From NCBI GenBank assembly GCA_023410975.1, contig JAEYPG010000707.1, forward strand, positions 1 through 26,868: a stretch of DNA of 26,868 nt, read 5' to 3'. The notes beneath the pieces were generated by a model, which worked only from the letters and a program-made list of their open reading frames with translations, was not told where the DNA came from and searched no databases. Both the position numbers and the translations under genes were made by a program. Source of the DNA: Pseudomonadota bacterium. Lineage in GTDB: Bacteria; Pseudomonadota; Gammaproteobacteria; Burkholderiales; Burkholderiaceae_C. Shown piece by piece: positions 1 through 7,951 of the stretch (its first letter is position 1; the number at the start of each line of letters is the position of its first letter).

Positions 1-1296
1 GGCTTCAGCTTCGACGCGGGCACGGACGTAACGGTCACGGGCACGGGCTTCCTGCATGCCGGCGGCATCACGTCGGCGAAGCTGAGTGGCCTGCTGGGTG
101 CGGCCAACGTGACGGCACATTTCAGCGCGCAAGAGCTGGGCCAAGTGCTGCACGATGGAGACGCGGCGCTGGACGCGCTGGTGCAGCAGCTGCACGCCGT
201 CGGCGTGGACCATCTGGCGCTGGATGCCGGCCAAGTGGCGGATCTGGCTCACGCCCACTTCAGCTTCGACCCGGGTACGGCCATCACCGTCACGGGCACG
301 GGCTTCCTGCATGCCGCCACGCCGGAGGCTCTGCACACGCTGCTGGGCGCGGCCGACGTGACGGTGAAGCTCGACGAGCAAGGCTTGGGCAACCTGCTGT
401 CAAGCCAGGATGCGCATGGCGAGCTCGCGACGCTGGCATCGCAGCTGCACGCAACGGGTGCCGATGCGCTGGAGCTCGATGCGGGCCAAGCCATCGAGCT
501 GGCGCGTTCGCATGCGTCTGCCGAGGGCTCGCTCAGCACCGACGGGCTGGAAGTGCGCTTCGATGATCCGCTGGAGCTGGCGAAGACCGCCGACGCCGCC
601 GAGCTTGAGGCGCTGCGGACGCTGTTCGACCAGACGCACACGACAGCCGAGCTGCAGATGGACGACCTGCGCAACGAGCAGTTCGGCAGCGTGGACGACC
701 TGCACCATTCGCTGGACGATCTCCAGACGGCGCTCGCCCACGCTGGCGTGGACAGCATCGAGATCGACGATGCGCTGGCCAACGCACTGGCCGAGGCCGA
801 CAGCCACTTCAACGGCACCGGACCGCAACTGGTGGTCGTGGCGCAGGCCGATGTCCAAGCCGGCGACGGCTCCACCGCGTACCTGGAGGCTTCGCTGGCC
901 GACTTGGCCAAGCTGGGTGTGGACGAGGTGCATGCCGCCGAGGGTGTGGATCGCATCGCGCTGGCTGCGCACGATGTGCTGCAGTCGAACGATCCGGGCT
1001 TCACTCTCAACGACCTGCCGCGCTTCGATGTGCCGGCCGGCACGGAGGTGGACCTGGTGGTCACAGCCGACGACTTGGCGGCGCTGCTGCAGCAGTCCGG
1101 CGCGTTCGACCAGTTGGAGGTCCTGGGCATCGACAAGCTGCTCTACGCCGGCGACGAGTCGGACCAGGGCTACGCGGACGCCCTGTCGGCATCCCTGCCC
1201 ATCGAGCTGGCGCACCTCAACGCCACCGAGGTTCAGCTGCTGGGCCTGGGCGACGATCCGGCCAACCCGCTCGACCCGTTCCACAAGCAGAGCTGA
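1..1296 (+). CDS. Large repetitive putative type I-secreted adhesin/surface protein, C-terminal part (5' partial)
   Basis: The frame is open from the first base, so the gene starts upstream; a GTG at 109 lies inside a repeat and is not the start. The 431 visible residues are rich in Ala, Leu, Asp and Gly and acidic, with almost no Cys. Two 85-residue repeats are clear: each begins FSFD-x-G-T, continues VTVTGTGFLHA and ends near a GVD/GAD-x-L-x-LDAGQ segment followed by A/S-H. At least two more diverged copies follow (GVDSIEIDD, GVDEVHAAEG, LGIDKLLYAG). No RTX nonapeptides (GGxGxDxxx) are seen. The protein ends in DPANPLDPFHKQS. An ABC exporter and HlyD gene lie directly downstream, the usual arrangement for a type I substrate, so I infer a secreted adhesin or surface-layer-like protein with its export signal in this C-terminal part. 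The family is not recognised; the adhesin role is inference. Confidence 0.75.
   Translation, partial: GFSFDAGTDVTVTGTGFLHAGGITSAKLSGLLGAANVTAHFSAQELGQVLHDGDAALDALVQQLHAVGVDHLALDAGQVADLAHAHFSFDPGTAITVTGTGFLHAATPEALHTLLGAADVTVKLDEQGLGNLLSSQDAHGELATLASQLHATGADALELDAGQAIELARSHASAEGSLSTDGLEVRFDDPLELAKTADAAELEALRTLFDQTHTTAELQMDDLRNEQFGSVDDLHHSLDDLQTALAHAGVDSIEIDDALANALAEADSHFNGTGPQLVVVAQADVQAGDGSTAYLEASLADLAKLGVDEVHAAEGVDRIALAAHDVLQSNDPGFTLNDLPRFDVPAGTEVDLVVTADDLAALLQQSGAFDQLEVLGIDKLLYAGDESDQGYADALSASLPIELAHLNATEVQLLGLGDDPANPLDPFHKQS
4..513 (+). repeat. Two tandem 255-bp (85-codon) coding repeats
   Basis: Unit 1 begins at 4 and unit 2 at 259, an offset of exactly 255 bp in frame. Both contain the nucleotide stretch encoding VTVTGTGFLHA, nearly identical between copies, and both end with codons for LDAGQ followed by a Leu-Ala-rich helix and a His. 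Later units (from 514) are diverged in sequence and length. More copies are probably present upstream of the window. Confidence 0.8.
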
Positions 1297-1315
1297 TCGA
1301 CTCCCCACTGCGGAT

Positions 1316-1336
1316 GAGGCGGCGACACGCCGCCTC
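1316..1336 (+). terminator. GC-rich hairpin after the repetitive gene (first of two)
   Basis: GAGGCGGC (1316-1323) pairs perfectly with GCCGCCTC (1329-1336) around a 5-nt loop, 20 bases after the stop codon. There is no U-tract. It is probably an RNA-stabilising or partial-termination hairpin paired with the next one. Confidence 0.55.
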
Positions 1337-1346
1337 GTACCTGACC

Positions 1347-1380
1347 AAGCCCTCTTTCGTTCGCGGAAGAGGGCTTTCCT
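1347..1380 (+). terminator. Long UUCG-capped hairpin, probable terminator or attenuator before the exporter operon
   Basis: Left arm 1347-1359 pairs with right arm 1364-1376 (13 bp including one G-U) around a TTCG tetraloop, followed by TCCT. It sits between the putative substrate gene and the secretion genes, where partial termination would give high substrate and low transporter expression. The U-tract is short, so full termination is uncertain. Confidence 0.7.
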
Positions 1381-1422
1381 ACTGTTGGCCGGCATATACG
1401 GCCGGTTACCAGGAGAGAAGTT

Positions 1423-3228
1423 ATGCAACAAGCAGAGCACCCCAGCGCCGGTAAAGCGCCGGTGCGTACCACGCCGGTGGGACAGGTGCTTTACCAGTGC
1501 CGCCGCAGCTTCTGGGCGGTGGCCGCGCTGTGCTGCGTCATCGAGGCGGTTTCGCTGGCACCCATCGTCTACATGTGGAATGCCTTCGACCGGGTCATGC
1601 CCAGCCGCAGCGTGGTGACGCTGGTGTCGCTGACGGTGCTCGTGGTGGGCGTCTACCTGTTCTGGGCCGCCATGGACTGGATGCGGGGACGCCTGATGGT
1701 GCGCCTGTCGTTGCGCGTGGATTGGGATCTGGCAGCCGACGTGTTCAATGCCGCCTTCAGGCGCCATGTCGGCCGGCGCAAGCTCAACGTGCAGCAGGTG
1801 ATGTCGGATCTGCTGGAGCTGCGCCAGTTTCTCGGCGGCAAGGGCGTGCTGACGCTGATATCCGCCCCCTTCGCGCTGCTGTTCATCGTGGTGGGCGCGG
1901 TGTTCCACCCGTTCCTGGCCGTGTTCTCGCTGTGTGCCGCCGCCGTCATGCTGATCGTGACGCTGGTCAACCGCAGCATGACGTCCGCTGCACTCAAGGC
2001 ATCCAACGATGCCAACATGCAGGCCATGCAGATCGCCGCGAGCGTGCTGCGCCAGTCGGAGTCCACGCTGGCGCTGGGCATGATGCCCGCCGTGCGCCGG
2101 CGCTGGCACCGCAAGCACCGCGAGTTCTTGATGCTGCAGGTCAACTCCTCGGATGCCGCGGGCACGGGTTCGGGGCTTACCAGCTTCCTGCAGCACAGCT
2201 TCCAGTCACTGGGCATGGCGCTGGGCCTGTTCCTGGCCATCGATGGCGTGATCACGGGCGGCATGGTCATGGCCGCCACGATGCTCATCGCCCGCTCGGT
2301 GGCGCCGCTGCAGCAGCTCATCGGCAACTGGCCCAGCGTCATCAAGGCGCGCCAGGCTTATGACCGGCTGAACCAACTGCTGGGCGAGGACGAGCAGCGT
2401 GCGGAGCAGATGTCGCTGCCCGCGCCCACGGGCCGCCTCGTGGTGGAAGCCTTGTCGGCCGTGCCGCAGGGCATGGCCAAGCCGGTGCTGGCCGACGTGG
2501 ATTTCAGCCTGGAGGCTGGGCAGGCGCTGGCCATCGTGGGTCCCAGCGCTTCTGGCAAGTCTTCGCTGGCCAAGCTGCTGGTCGGCGTGTGGAAGCCCGC
2601 CCAGGGCTCCGTGCGCCTGGACGGCGTGGAGATCTCGGAGTGGAACCACGACGAGCTGGGCCCGCATATCGGCTACGTACCGCAGGAGATCGAGTTCTTT
2701 GAAGGCACGGTGGCCGAGAACATCGCCCGCTTGGGCGAGGTTGATGCCGACAAGGTGGTCGCCGCAGCCAAGCTCGTGGGCATGCACGAGACCATCCTCT
2801 CGTGGCCCCAGGGCTACGACACGATGCTGGGCGACGCGGGCTTTGCCGTCTCGGGCGGGCAGCGCCAGCGCCTGGCGATCGCCCGCGCCTTGTATGGCGA
2901 TCCGGCCTTCGTGGTGCTTGACGAGCCCAACGCCAATCTCGACGAGGTGGGCGAACAGGCGCTGATCGCCACGCTGCGCCACCTGCGCGAGCACGGTGCC
3001 ACCGTGGTGGTGACCACGCACCGACCGCGCGTGATCGGCATCATGGACCGCATGCTGGTGCTCAAGGGCGGCCGGCAGGTGGGCTTCGGCACGCCCAAGG
3101 ATCTCTTCGCCGCCGTGCAGCGCACGCAACCCGTCTCCACCACCGAGCCCGCTCCTGCGACGCCCGGTGCGCCGGCCCAGGTGGCCGCGCTGGAGTCCGT
3201 GGCCAACCAACAGGGAGTCACCGCATGA
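1423..3228 (+). CDS. Type I secretion ABC transporter (PrtD/HlyB-type, no C39 peptidase domain)
   Basis: A 601-residue inner-membrane ATPase/permease half-transporter that powers export of the substrate through HlyD and TolC partners. The N-terminal ~320 residues hold hydrophobic segments of the exporter membrane domain (around 30-55, 63-85, 145-190 and 260-300). The nucleotide-binding domain has Walker A GPSASGKSS (373-381), signature SGGQRQR (477-483), Walker B FVVLDEP (from 496) and the H-loop His533. There is no N-terminal C39 peptidase or C39-like domain, so the substrate should carry an uncleaved C-terminal signal. The length fits the PrtD group (about 580-600 residues). The start has a GGAG Shine-Dalgarno site at about 1412-1415. 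The C-terminal ~35 residues are Pro/Ala-rich. The stop overlaps the HlyD start (ATGA), indicating translational coupling. Confidence 0.93.
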   Translation: MQQAEHPSAGKAPVRTTPVGQVLYQCRRSFWAVAALCCVIEAVSLAPIVYMWNAFDRVMPSRSVVTLVSLTVLVVGVYLFWAAMDWMRGRLMVRLSLRVDWDLAADVFNAAFRRHVGRRKLNVQQVMSDLLELRQFLGGKGVLTLISAPFALLFIVVGAVFHPFLAVFSLCAAAVMLIVTLVNRSMTSAALKASNDANMQAMQIAASVLRQSESTLALGMMPAVRRRWHRKHREFLMLQVNSSDAAGTGSGLTSFLQHSFQSLGMALGLFLAIDGVITGGMVMAATMLIARSVAPLQQLIGNWPSVIKARQAYDRLNQLLGEDEQRAEQMSLPAPTGRLVVEALSAVPQGMAKPVLADVDFSLEAGQALAIVGPSASGKSSLAKLLVGVWKPAQGSVRLDGVEISEWNHDELGPHIGYVPQEIEFFEGTVAENIARLGEVDADKVVAAAKLVGMHETILSWPQGYDTMLGDAGFAVSGGQRQRLAIARALYGDPAFVVLDEPNANLDEVGEQALIATLRHLREHGATVVVTTHRPRVIGIMDRMLVLKGGRQVGFGTPKDLFAAVQRTQPVSTTEPAPATPGAPAQVAALESVANQQGVTA

Positions 3229-4607
3229 GTGCCTTCGCGCAACGCCTGCGGCTCTGGGCCACGGGCTGGAACCCTTACGACCCCGCCAAGCTGCAGCCCA
3301 AGGGCGAGGGCATCGAACCCGTGCTGCTGGAGGAAAGCGCGGTTCGCCGCTCCCTGGTGCGCGTGGTCGTGCTGGCCTTCGGTGCCTTCCTGGTGTGGTC
3401 GATGGTGGCGCCGCTGGACGCGGGCGTGGTCATCCCGGGCTCCGTCACGGTGTCGGGCAACCGCAAGGCGGTGCAGCACCCGGGCGGCGGCGTGGTGCAG
3501 GACCTGCTCGTGCGCGAAGGCTCACAGGTGCGGCAGGGCGACGTGGTGCTCAAGGTCAACCCGCTGGATACCGAGGCCAACCTCACTGGCGCCGAGGGGC
3601 AGTACATCAACCTGCTGGCCACCGAGTCCCGGCTGCTGGCCGAACGCATGGGCACCGACATCCGCTGGAAGCCCGAGCTGGCCCAGTTCGGTGCCAACGA
3701 CACGCGCGTGGCCGAGGCCAAGCTGGTGCAGCTGCAACTGTTCGGCTCGCGCCGTGCCGAGCTGGAGAGCCAGCTGCGCATCCTGCGTGAACAGCTGGCG
3801 GGCCAGCAGGCCCAGGCACAGAGCCTGGTGAAGGTCATCGCGGAAAAGCGCAGCCAGCTCGATCTCGTGGCCCGCGAGGCGCGCAACATCGCGCAGCTGG
3901 CCAAGGAAGGCTACGTGCCCGAAGCCAAGGCCAACGAAGCGCTGCGCTCCCAGAGCGCCTTGCAGAGCGACATGGCCAACCTGGCTGCCGAGGCCAGCCG
4001 TACGCAAGCCAGCATCGCCTCCACGCAGCTGCAGATGTCGCAGCAGCGCAGCACCTTCAACAAGGACATCGACAACGAGCTCTCCGAGATCCAGAAGAAC
4101 CGCGAGGCCTTCCAGACGCGCATGGCGTCGCTCAAGTTCGCGCGCAACCTCACGGAGGTGAAGGCGCCTGTGTCCGGCACCGTGGTGGGGCTCAAGGTCA
4201 ACACCGTGGGCGGCGTCATCACCGCCGGCCAGGTGCTGATGGAGATCGTGCCGCAGGGCGGCCAGCTCATCATCGAGGGGCGCGTGCCGCTGGTGTCCAT
4301 CGACAAGGTGAGGGAAGGCCTGCAGGCGGACCTGCGCTTCTCGGCCTTCAACCAGCGCAACACGCCGGTGGTGCCCGGCATCGTCAAGCTCGTGGGAGCG
4401 GACAAGCTGATTTTCCCGACCGACAACACGGAGTACTACCTGGCCCAGGTGGAAACCACGCCGGAAGGCATGCAACTGCTGGGCCATCACCAGATCCAGC
4501 CGGGCATGCCGGTGGAGGTGATCGTCAAGACCGGCGAGCGCACCTTCATGAGCTACCTGGTCAAGCCGCTGGCGGACCGCTTCGCCCGCAGCTTCAAGGA
4601 AGACTGA
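3225..4607 (+). CDS. Type I secretion membrane-fusion (HlyD/PrtE-family) adaptor
   Basis: A 460-residue periplasmic adaptor linking the ABC exporter to the outer-membrane channel. A short cytoplasmic N-terminus is followed by one membrane anchor (about 45-63, LVRVVVLAFGAFLVW). Next come the first half of a lipoyl-like hairpin (HPGGGVVQDLLVREGSQV), a long Gln/Ala/Arg-rich coiled coil (about 150-305), the second lipoyl half (VKAPVSGTVVGLKVNTVGG) and a beta-barrel C-terminal domain ending in a short basic tail. Length and order match the HlyD/PrtE family. It overlaps the ABC gene by 4 bp. A 15-bp perfect hairpin begins 31 bp after its stop, so this gene probably ends the first transcript. Confidence 0.93.
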   Translation: MSAFAQRLRLWATGWNPYDPAKLQPKGEGIEPVLLEESAVRRSLVRVVVLAFGAFLVWSMVAPLDAGVVIPGSVTVSGNRKAVQHPGGGVVQDLLVREGSQVRQGDVVLKVNPLDTEANLTGAEGQYINLLATESRLLAERMGTDIRWKPELAQFGANDTRVAEAKLVQLQLFGSRRAELESQLRILREQLAGQQAQAQSLVKVIAEKRSQLDLVAREARNIAQLAKEGYVPEAKANEALRSQSALQSDMANLAAEASRTQASIASTQLQMSQQRSTFNKDIDNELSEIQKNREAFQTRMASLKFARNLTEVKAPVSGTVVGLKVNTVGGVITAGQVLMEIVPQGGQLIIEGRVPLVSIDKVREGLQADLRFSAFNQRNTPVVPGIVKLVGADKLIFPTDNTEYYLAQVETTPEGMQLLGHHQIQPGMPVEVIVKTGERTFMSYLVKPLADRFARSFKED

Positions 4608-4638
4608 TCACGCCGGCAGCGGAGCCCATTGCTCCGTG

Positions 4639-4675
4639 CGCCACTGCCCCTGGAATGCGTCCAGGGGCAGTGGCG
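4639..4675. terminator. Perfect 15-bp hairpin between HlyD and TolC genes
   Basis: The left arm (4639-4653) and right arm (4661-4675) are exactly complementary over 15 bp around a 7-nt loop (AATGCGT), with further weak pairing outside. There is no obvious U-tract on either side. This stem is strong enough to act as a terminator or as a processing and stability element that separates the TolC gene from the exporter pair. Confidence 0.75.
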
Positions 4676-4792
4676 TGCCTCGTGCAATCCGGCACAAGTC
4701 ATTCGTGAAATGTGTCCGCAAAACAGAAACGGGCGTGGTCAAGCCGCTGAAGCCTGACTTGAAACATTCCTAGCATCGCGTCCGAGCAAATA

Positions 4793-4832
4793 AGCCGACA
4801 TCGATTGATCGATTCAGACCGACCCGTCGGCT
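4793..4832 (+). promoter_or_regulatory. Nested inverted repeats in the leader of the TolC-like gene
   Basis: AGCCGAC (4793-4799) is exactly complementary to GTCGGCT (4826-4832). A second arm, CCGAC (4819-4823), can pair with the same GTCGG (4826-4830), so two exclusive hairpins are possible. Between them lies ATCGATTGATCGAT, two palindromic ATCGAT hexamers 2 nt apart. The element ends 16 bp before the ATG, and no good Shine-Dalgarno site is visible. It could be an operator or a translation-control element; the function is inferred only from position and symmetry. Confidence 0.4.
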
Positions 4833-4848
4833 CGAATTCCCAGCATTC

Positions 4849-6090
4849 ATGACGTTTTTGTTTCAAACCCGGTTTCGGAGCGTGGCAGTGGCGCTTGCCG
4901 CTGCAGCGGCCTGCGGCCTGGGCCATGCCCAGAGCTTCGAACAGGCCGTGGCGGCTGCGCGCAGTGCCGATGCCCAGTACACGGCGGCGCTGGCCGCCGT
5001 GGCCAACCGCCGGGTGCAGGCCAGCCAGGCTGGGGCAGCCTTCTACCCCGCGGCGGCCGTGAACTACAACCAGGCCGACGTCTCGGCCAGCGGGCGCAGC
5101 ACCCGCAGCGTGAGCGTGACCCAGCCGCTGTTGAGCTTCGACCGCTACCTGACGCTGAAGCAGGCCGATCCGCTGGCGGCCCTGGCGGAGGTGGAGCTGG
5201 CCCAGGCCGACAACGACATGGCGCTGCGCGTCTTCACGGCGATGGCCGACATCGTGCGCAACCGCGAACAGATCCGCGCCCTCACGGTGCAGATCGAGGG
5301 CCTCGAGGAACAACTGCGCCGCTCCCGGCGCATGCGCGAACTGGGGCAGGGAACCGTGACGGAGGTGAGCGACTTCGAGGTGCGCGTGGCCGTGGCGCAG
5401 GCCAACCGCGTGAGCCTGCGCAATGCCTTGCAGGCGGCGGAGCGCAACTTCACCCTGCAAACTGGGCTTCGGGCCGACGTGCCCACGCTGCAGGTGCAGG
5501 TGCAGGTGCCGGCGTGGCCGGAATCCGAAGACCTGGATGCGCTGGTGAGCTACGTGCGCGAGCGTGCGCCGGCGGCGCGCTCCGCACAGCTCAACGTGGA
5601 ATTGGCGCGGATCGCATCGCGCCGCGTCGTGGCGCAGTACCTGCCCCAGGTGTCTGCCCAGGTCGCCCGTGTCCAGACATCGGGCTTCCAGCCCAACAAC
5701 AGCTCGCGTGTGGCCGTTACGCTGTCAGCACCTCTGGGCGTGTCGCCATACTACGAAAACCAGCGCGCCGCTGCCGACTTGGTGCGTGCCCAGGAGAACC
5801 TGCGCTATGCCCAGGACAGCACCGCCACGGAGGCGACAAGGCTGTACACGGCGCTGCGTTCATCTCGTGAGGAAGTGCGCATCCGACGGCAGGCCGTGGA
5901 GACCGCCCGCCTCGCGGTAGATGCCAATGTCAAAAGCTACCAGGGCGGCGTGAAGACCAACATCGATGTCATTAGCAGCTACCAGGCGCTGGCCGATGCC
6001 GAAGTGGCGCTGGTGAACACCGAGCTGCAGTTGACCGAATCGAGGTTGCGCCTGCAACTGCTGCAGCAGAGCGTGCCAACAGCGCCTTGA
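4849..6090 (+). CDS. TolC-family outer-membrane channel of the type I system
   Basis: A 413-residue outer-membrane efflux protein. Residues 1-27 form a signal peptide (Arg-containing start, then a VAVALAAAAACGLG core) with likely cleavage at GHA|QS. The mature protein shows the two-fold repeat of long alpha-helical hairpins typical of TolC: SFEQAVAAARSADAQYTAAL near the start and a matching segment from about residue 235, with helix-rich ends such as ALADAEVALVNTELQLTESR. The length is typical of TolC proteins dedicated to type I systems. It is separated from the HlyD gene by 241 bp holding a strong hairpin and a nested inverted repeat, so it may be transcribed separately. It is the last high-GC gene before the base composition falls. 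Confidence 0.92.
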   Translation: MTFLFQTRFRSVAVALAAAAACGLGHAQSFEQAVAAARSADAQYTAALAAVANRRVQASQAGAAFYPAAAVNYNQADVSASGRSTRSVSVTQPLLSFDRYLTLKQADPLAALAEVELAQADNDMALRVFTAMADIVRNREQIRALTVQIEGLEEQLRRSRRMRELGQGTVTEVSDFEVRVAVAQANRVSLRNALQAAERNFTLQTGLRADVPTLQVQVQVPAWPESEDLDALVSYVRERAPAARSAQLNVELARIASRRVVAQYLPQVSAQVARVQTSGFQPNNSSRVAVTLSAPLGVSPYYENQRAAADLVRAQENLRYAQDSTATEATRLYTALRSSREEVRIRRQAVETARLAVDANVKSYQGGVKTNIDVISSYQALADAEVALVNTELQLTESRLRLQLLQQSVPTAP

Positions 6091-6151
6091 TACGCGCTGT
6101 GGCACGAACGGCATTGCGTTGAACCCTCTCCCCATACCTTCGTATCCACCC

Positions 6152-7951
6152 ATGCCCAACAAGACCGCAAAGCACACCGCCAAGGACGAGCCGACTGGGG
6201 TCAAGGAAGAAGTTGTGCCGCGCAGAGGCACCCGTAGGAAGGCAGCTTCTGCCGAGGCATCAGCTGCAGCAGCACCAGCACCAGCACCCATCGCGCAAGA
6301 GCTGTCGTCGCAACGCTCTTCGTCGCGCAAACTGCCCAGAGCGGTAAAGAACAGTGCTGTCCCGTCTGCGATACCTGCCAACGAAGAGACCAAAGCTTCG
6401 ACGTCTGTGGCAGGACCCATGGCTGTCGGGGCCAAGGCTGCGGGAACAGTGCAGGCCAAACAGCCTGCCGTACCGACGCTCAAACCGCTAGGAGCACTCG
6501 GCGTCGACGAAGGTGTATTTGTATTGTTGGCGGTACCTGCAAGCTTCGAACCCGTCGAATCTTTTGCCCGCTATGTCGAGGAGCCACTCCCGCATCTGGT
6601 GTCCGCGACAAGCGGGTCGTGGTTGAAACGACAGGGTTTTGGCAGCGTCACCGTCTATGTGGGCTTTGTGCCTTGGCCGCATGCGCCGGTTGGTGTAGTG
6701 AAACTGGGCTGCAGTACCGCAAGCGGTCGAAAGCCGGTGTTCAGTGTGAAATGCTCGCGCTGGAACGCCACCGAGCCGGCACAACTCGCCGCGTTATTCA
6801 AGTCGTATGGCGCCCTTCTCATGCCGGCCATTGAGGCGGTGTTGCCGATTTCTCACCCACTGCGCATCTCGCTGTCGCCGAAAACACCCGCTCCAGCAAC
6901 TGCCCCCGCATCCACCGCCGCCCGAACTATGCCGGTCGTCAGGGGCAATTTCGATGGCGTAGTAGACGAGCAAGCGCATGGCTGGGCTTGGTGCCCGTCC
7001 GAATCCGACCGACGCCTAACAGTTGAGGTGTTGTGCGGAGAGGAGGTCGTGGCGCGAGGTACCGCGGACCACTTCCGTGCCGATTTGCAAGCCAACAACA
7101 TTGGTGACGGCAATCACCATTTCAGGTTGGCTCTCTCCATCGAACTTTTCGACGGCAAACCGTACGAGTTAAGCGTTCGGGTGGTGGAAACCGGCACCAT
7201 ACTGACAGGGCGCATAACAGCCACGCTGCCGCAACGCCAACCTTTGCACCTAGACGCATTGCCGCGAGCCGACTTGCTGAAGTTTGCAGGTCAACTGGCC
7301 CGCCGCATGCAAATTCGTGAGCCGAAGGCCTTGCATTCAATGCTGCAGGCATTCCGTCAGGCCAGTTTGATGCAGGAAACTGGGCTGCTAGAGCAAGCGC
7401 GCGCTGGGTACGAACGGTTGGCAAGCATTCTGGGAAATAATGGTTTATGCCACTGCAAGATTGCAGAAACGTGGCTAGTGGAATACCGTCTTGAGGCTGC
7501 GCAAGAGGCATATCAAGCTGCGCTAAAAGTTGATCCTACAATGGGCTGGGCGCATTTGGGATTGGGCAATGTATTACGATTGTTGGGCCGGCCGATAGAA
7601 GCCGAGACGGCCTATCGCGTTGCTTCGAAGCTAATGCCCGACAGTGCGGTGGTAAAGCGACGGCTTACAGCAATTTACTGTGACGCACTGCAGGCACGTG
7701 CTGTGCAAATCGAGGAAGCAGGCGACCGCGCAAGTGCTATAGAAATGCTGCGAGCAGTCGTGATCGAGCAACCCGATAATGACGACGCCTGCTCTTTGCT
7801 AGACGACTGGACGCGTGATGGCGGGTCACAGGACAGTGATGCGTTCCTGCATGCCTGCGATCTGATCCAGCAGGCTGCGCGGTCCAAGCGCCTGCTAGAT
7901 GCGGTGATTGAAGAAGCCGAGAGGCGACTGAAAATGACCGAATCGGTATGA
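6152..7951 (+). CDS. TPR protein with GVVD/HGWAW beta-module, glycan-cluster associated
   Basis: About 599 residues from ATG 6152; an in-frame TTG at 6119 is possible but less likely. No clear Shine-Dalgarno site precedes either. The order is: an Ala/Pro-rich, charged, probably disordered N-terminus (1-110); a domain of unknown family (about 115-245) with VFVLLAVPASFEP and YVGFVPWPHAPVGVVKLGC; a compact beta-rich module from about 265 to 360 beginning GNFDGVVDEQAHGWAW; and TPR-like helical repeats (about 413-525) with typical A-x-A-Y-x-x-A-L-x-x-x-P spacing (EAYQAALKVDP). I recall similar GVVDG-x-HGWAW modules in large bacterial glycosyltransferase or TPR proteins, but no named domain is claimed. 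TPRs suggest binding of a protein partner, perhaps a glycosyltransferase or the acceptor. There is no signal peptide or membrane segment. The stop overlaps the next start (ATGA). It is the first gene of the AT-richer block. Confidence 0.8.
   Translation: MPNKTAKHTAKDEPTGVKEEVVPRRGTRRKAASAEASAAAAPAPAPIAQELSSQRSSSRKLPRAVKNSAVPSAIPANEETKASTSVAGPMAVGAKAAGTVQAKQPAVPTLKPLGALGVDEGVFVLLAVPASFEPVESFARYVEEPLPHLVSATSGSWLKRQGFGSVTVYVGFVPWPHAPVGVVKLGCSTASGRKPVFSVKCSRWNATEPAQLAALFKSYGALLMPAIEAVLPISHPLRISLSPKTPAPATAPASTAARTMPVVRGNFDGVVDEQAHGWAWCPSESDRRLTVEVLCGEEVVARGTADHFRADLQANNIGDGNHHFRLALSIELFDGKPYELSVRVVETGTILTGRITATLPQRQPLHLDALPRADLLKFAGQLARRMQIREPKALHSMLQAFRQASLMQETGLLEQARAGYERLASILGNNGLCHCKIAETWLVEYRLEAAQEAYQAALKVDPTMGWAHLGLGNVLRLLGRPIEAETAYRVASKLMPDSAVVKRRLTAIYCDALQARAVQIEEAGDRASAIEMLRAVVIEQPDNDDACSLLDDWTRDGGSQDSDAFLHACDLIQQAARSKRLLDAVIEEAERRLKMTESV

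Noticed and set aside
249..1136. 295-codon minus-strand frame, Ser/Ala-rich
   Set aside because: Low-complexity shadow of the repetitive coding sequence on the plus strand.
1..1296. RTX toxin or protease
   Set aside because: No GGxGxD nonapeptides and no metalloprotease zinc motif in the visible part.
400..2196. 598-codon open frame on the minus strand
   Set aside because: It is antisense to the repetitive protein and the ABC exporter, spans both plus two hairpins, is His/Gln/Arg-rich as expected for the reverse of GC-rich codons, and has no domain.
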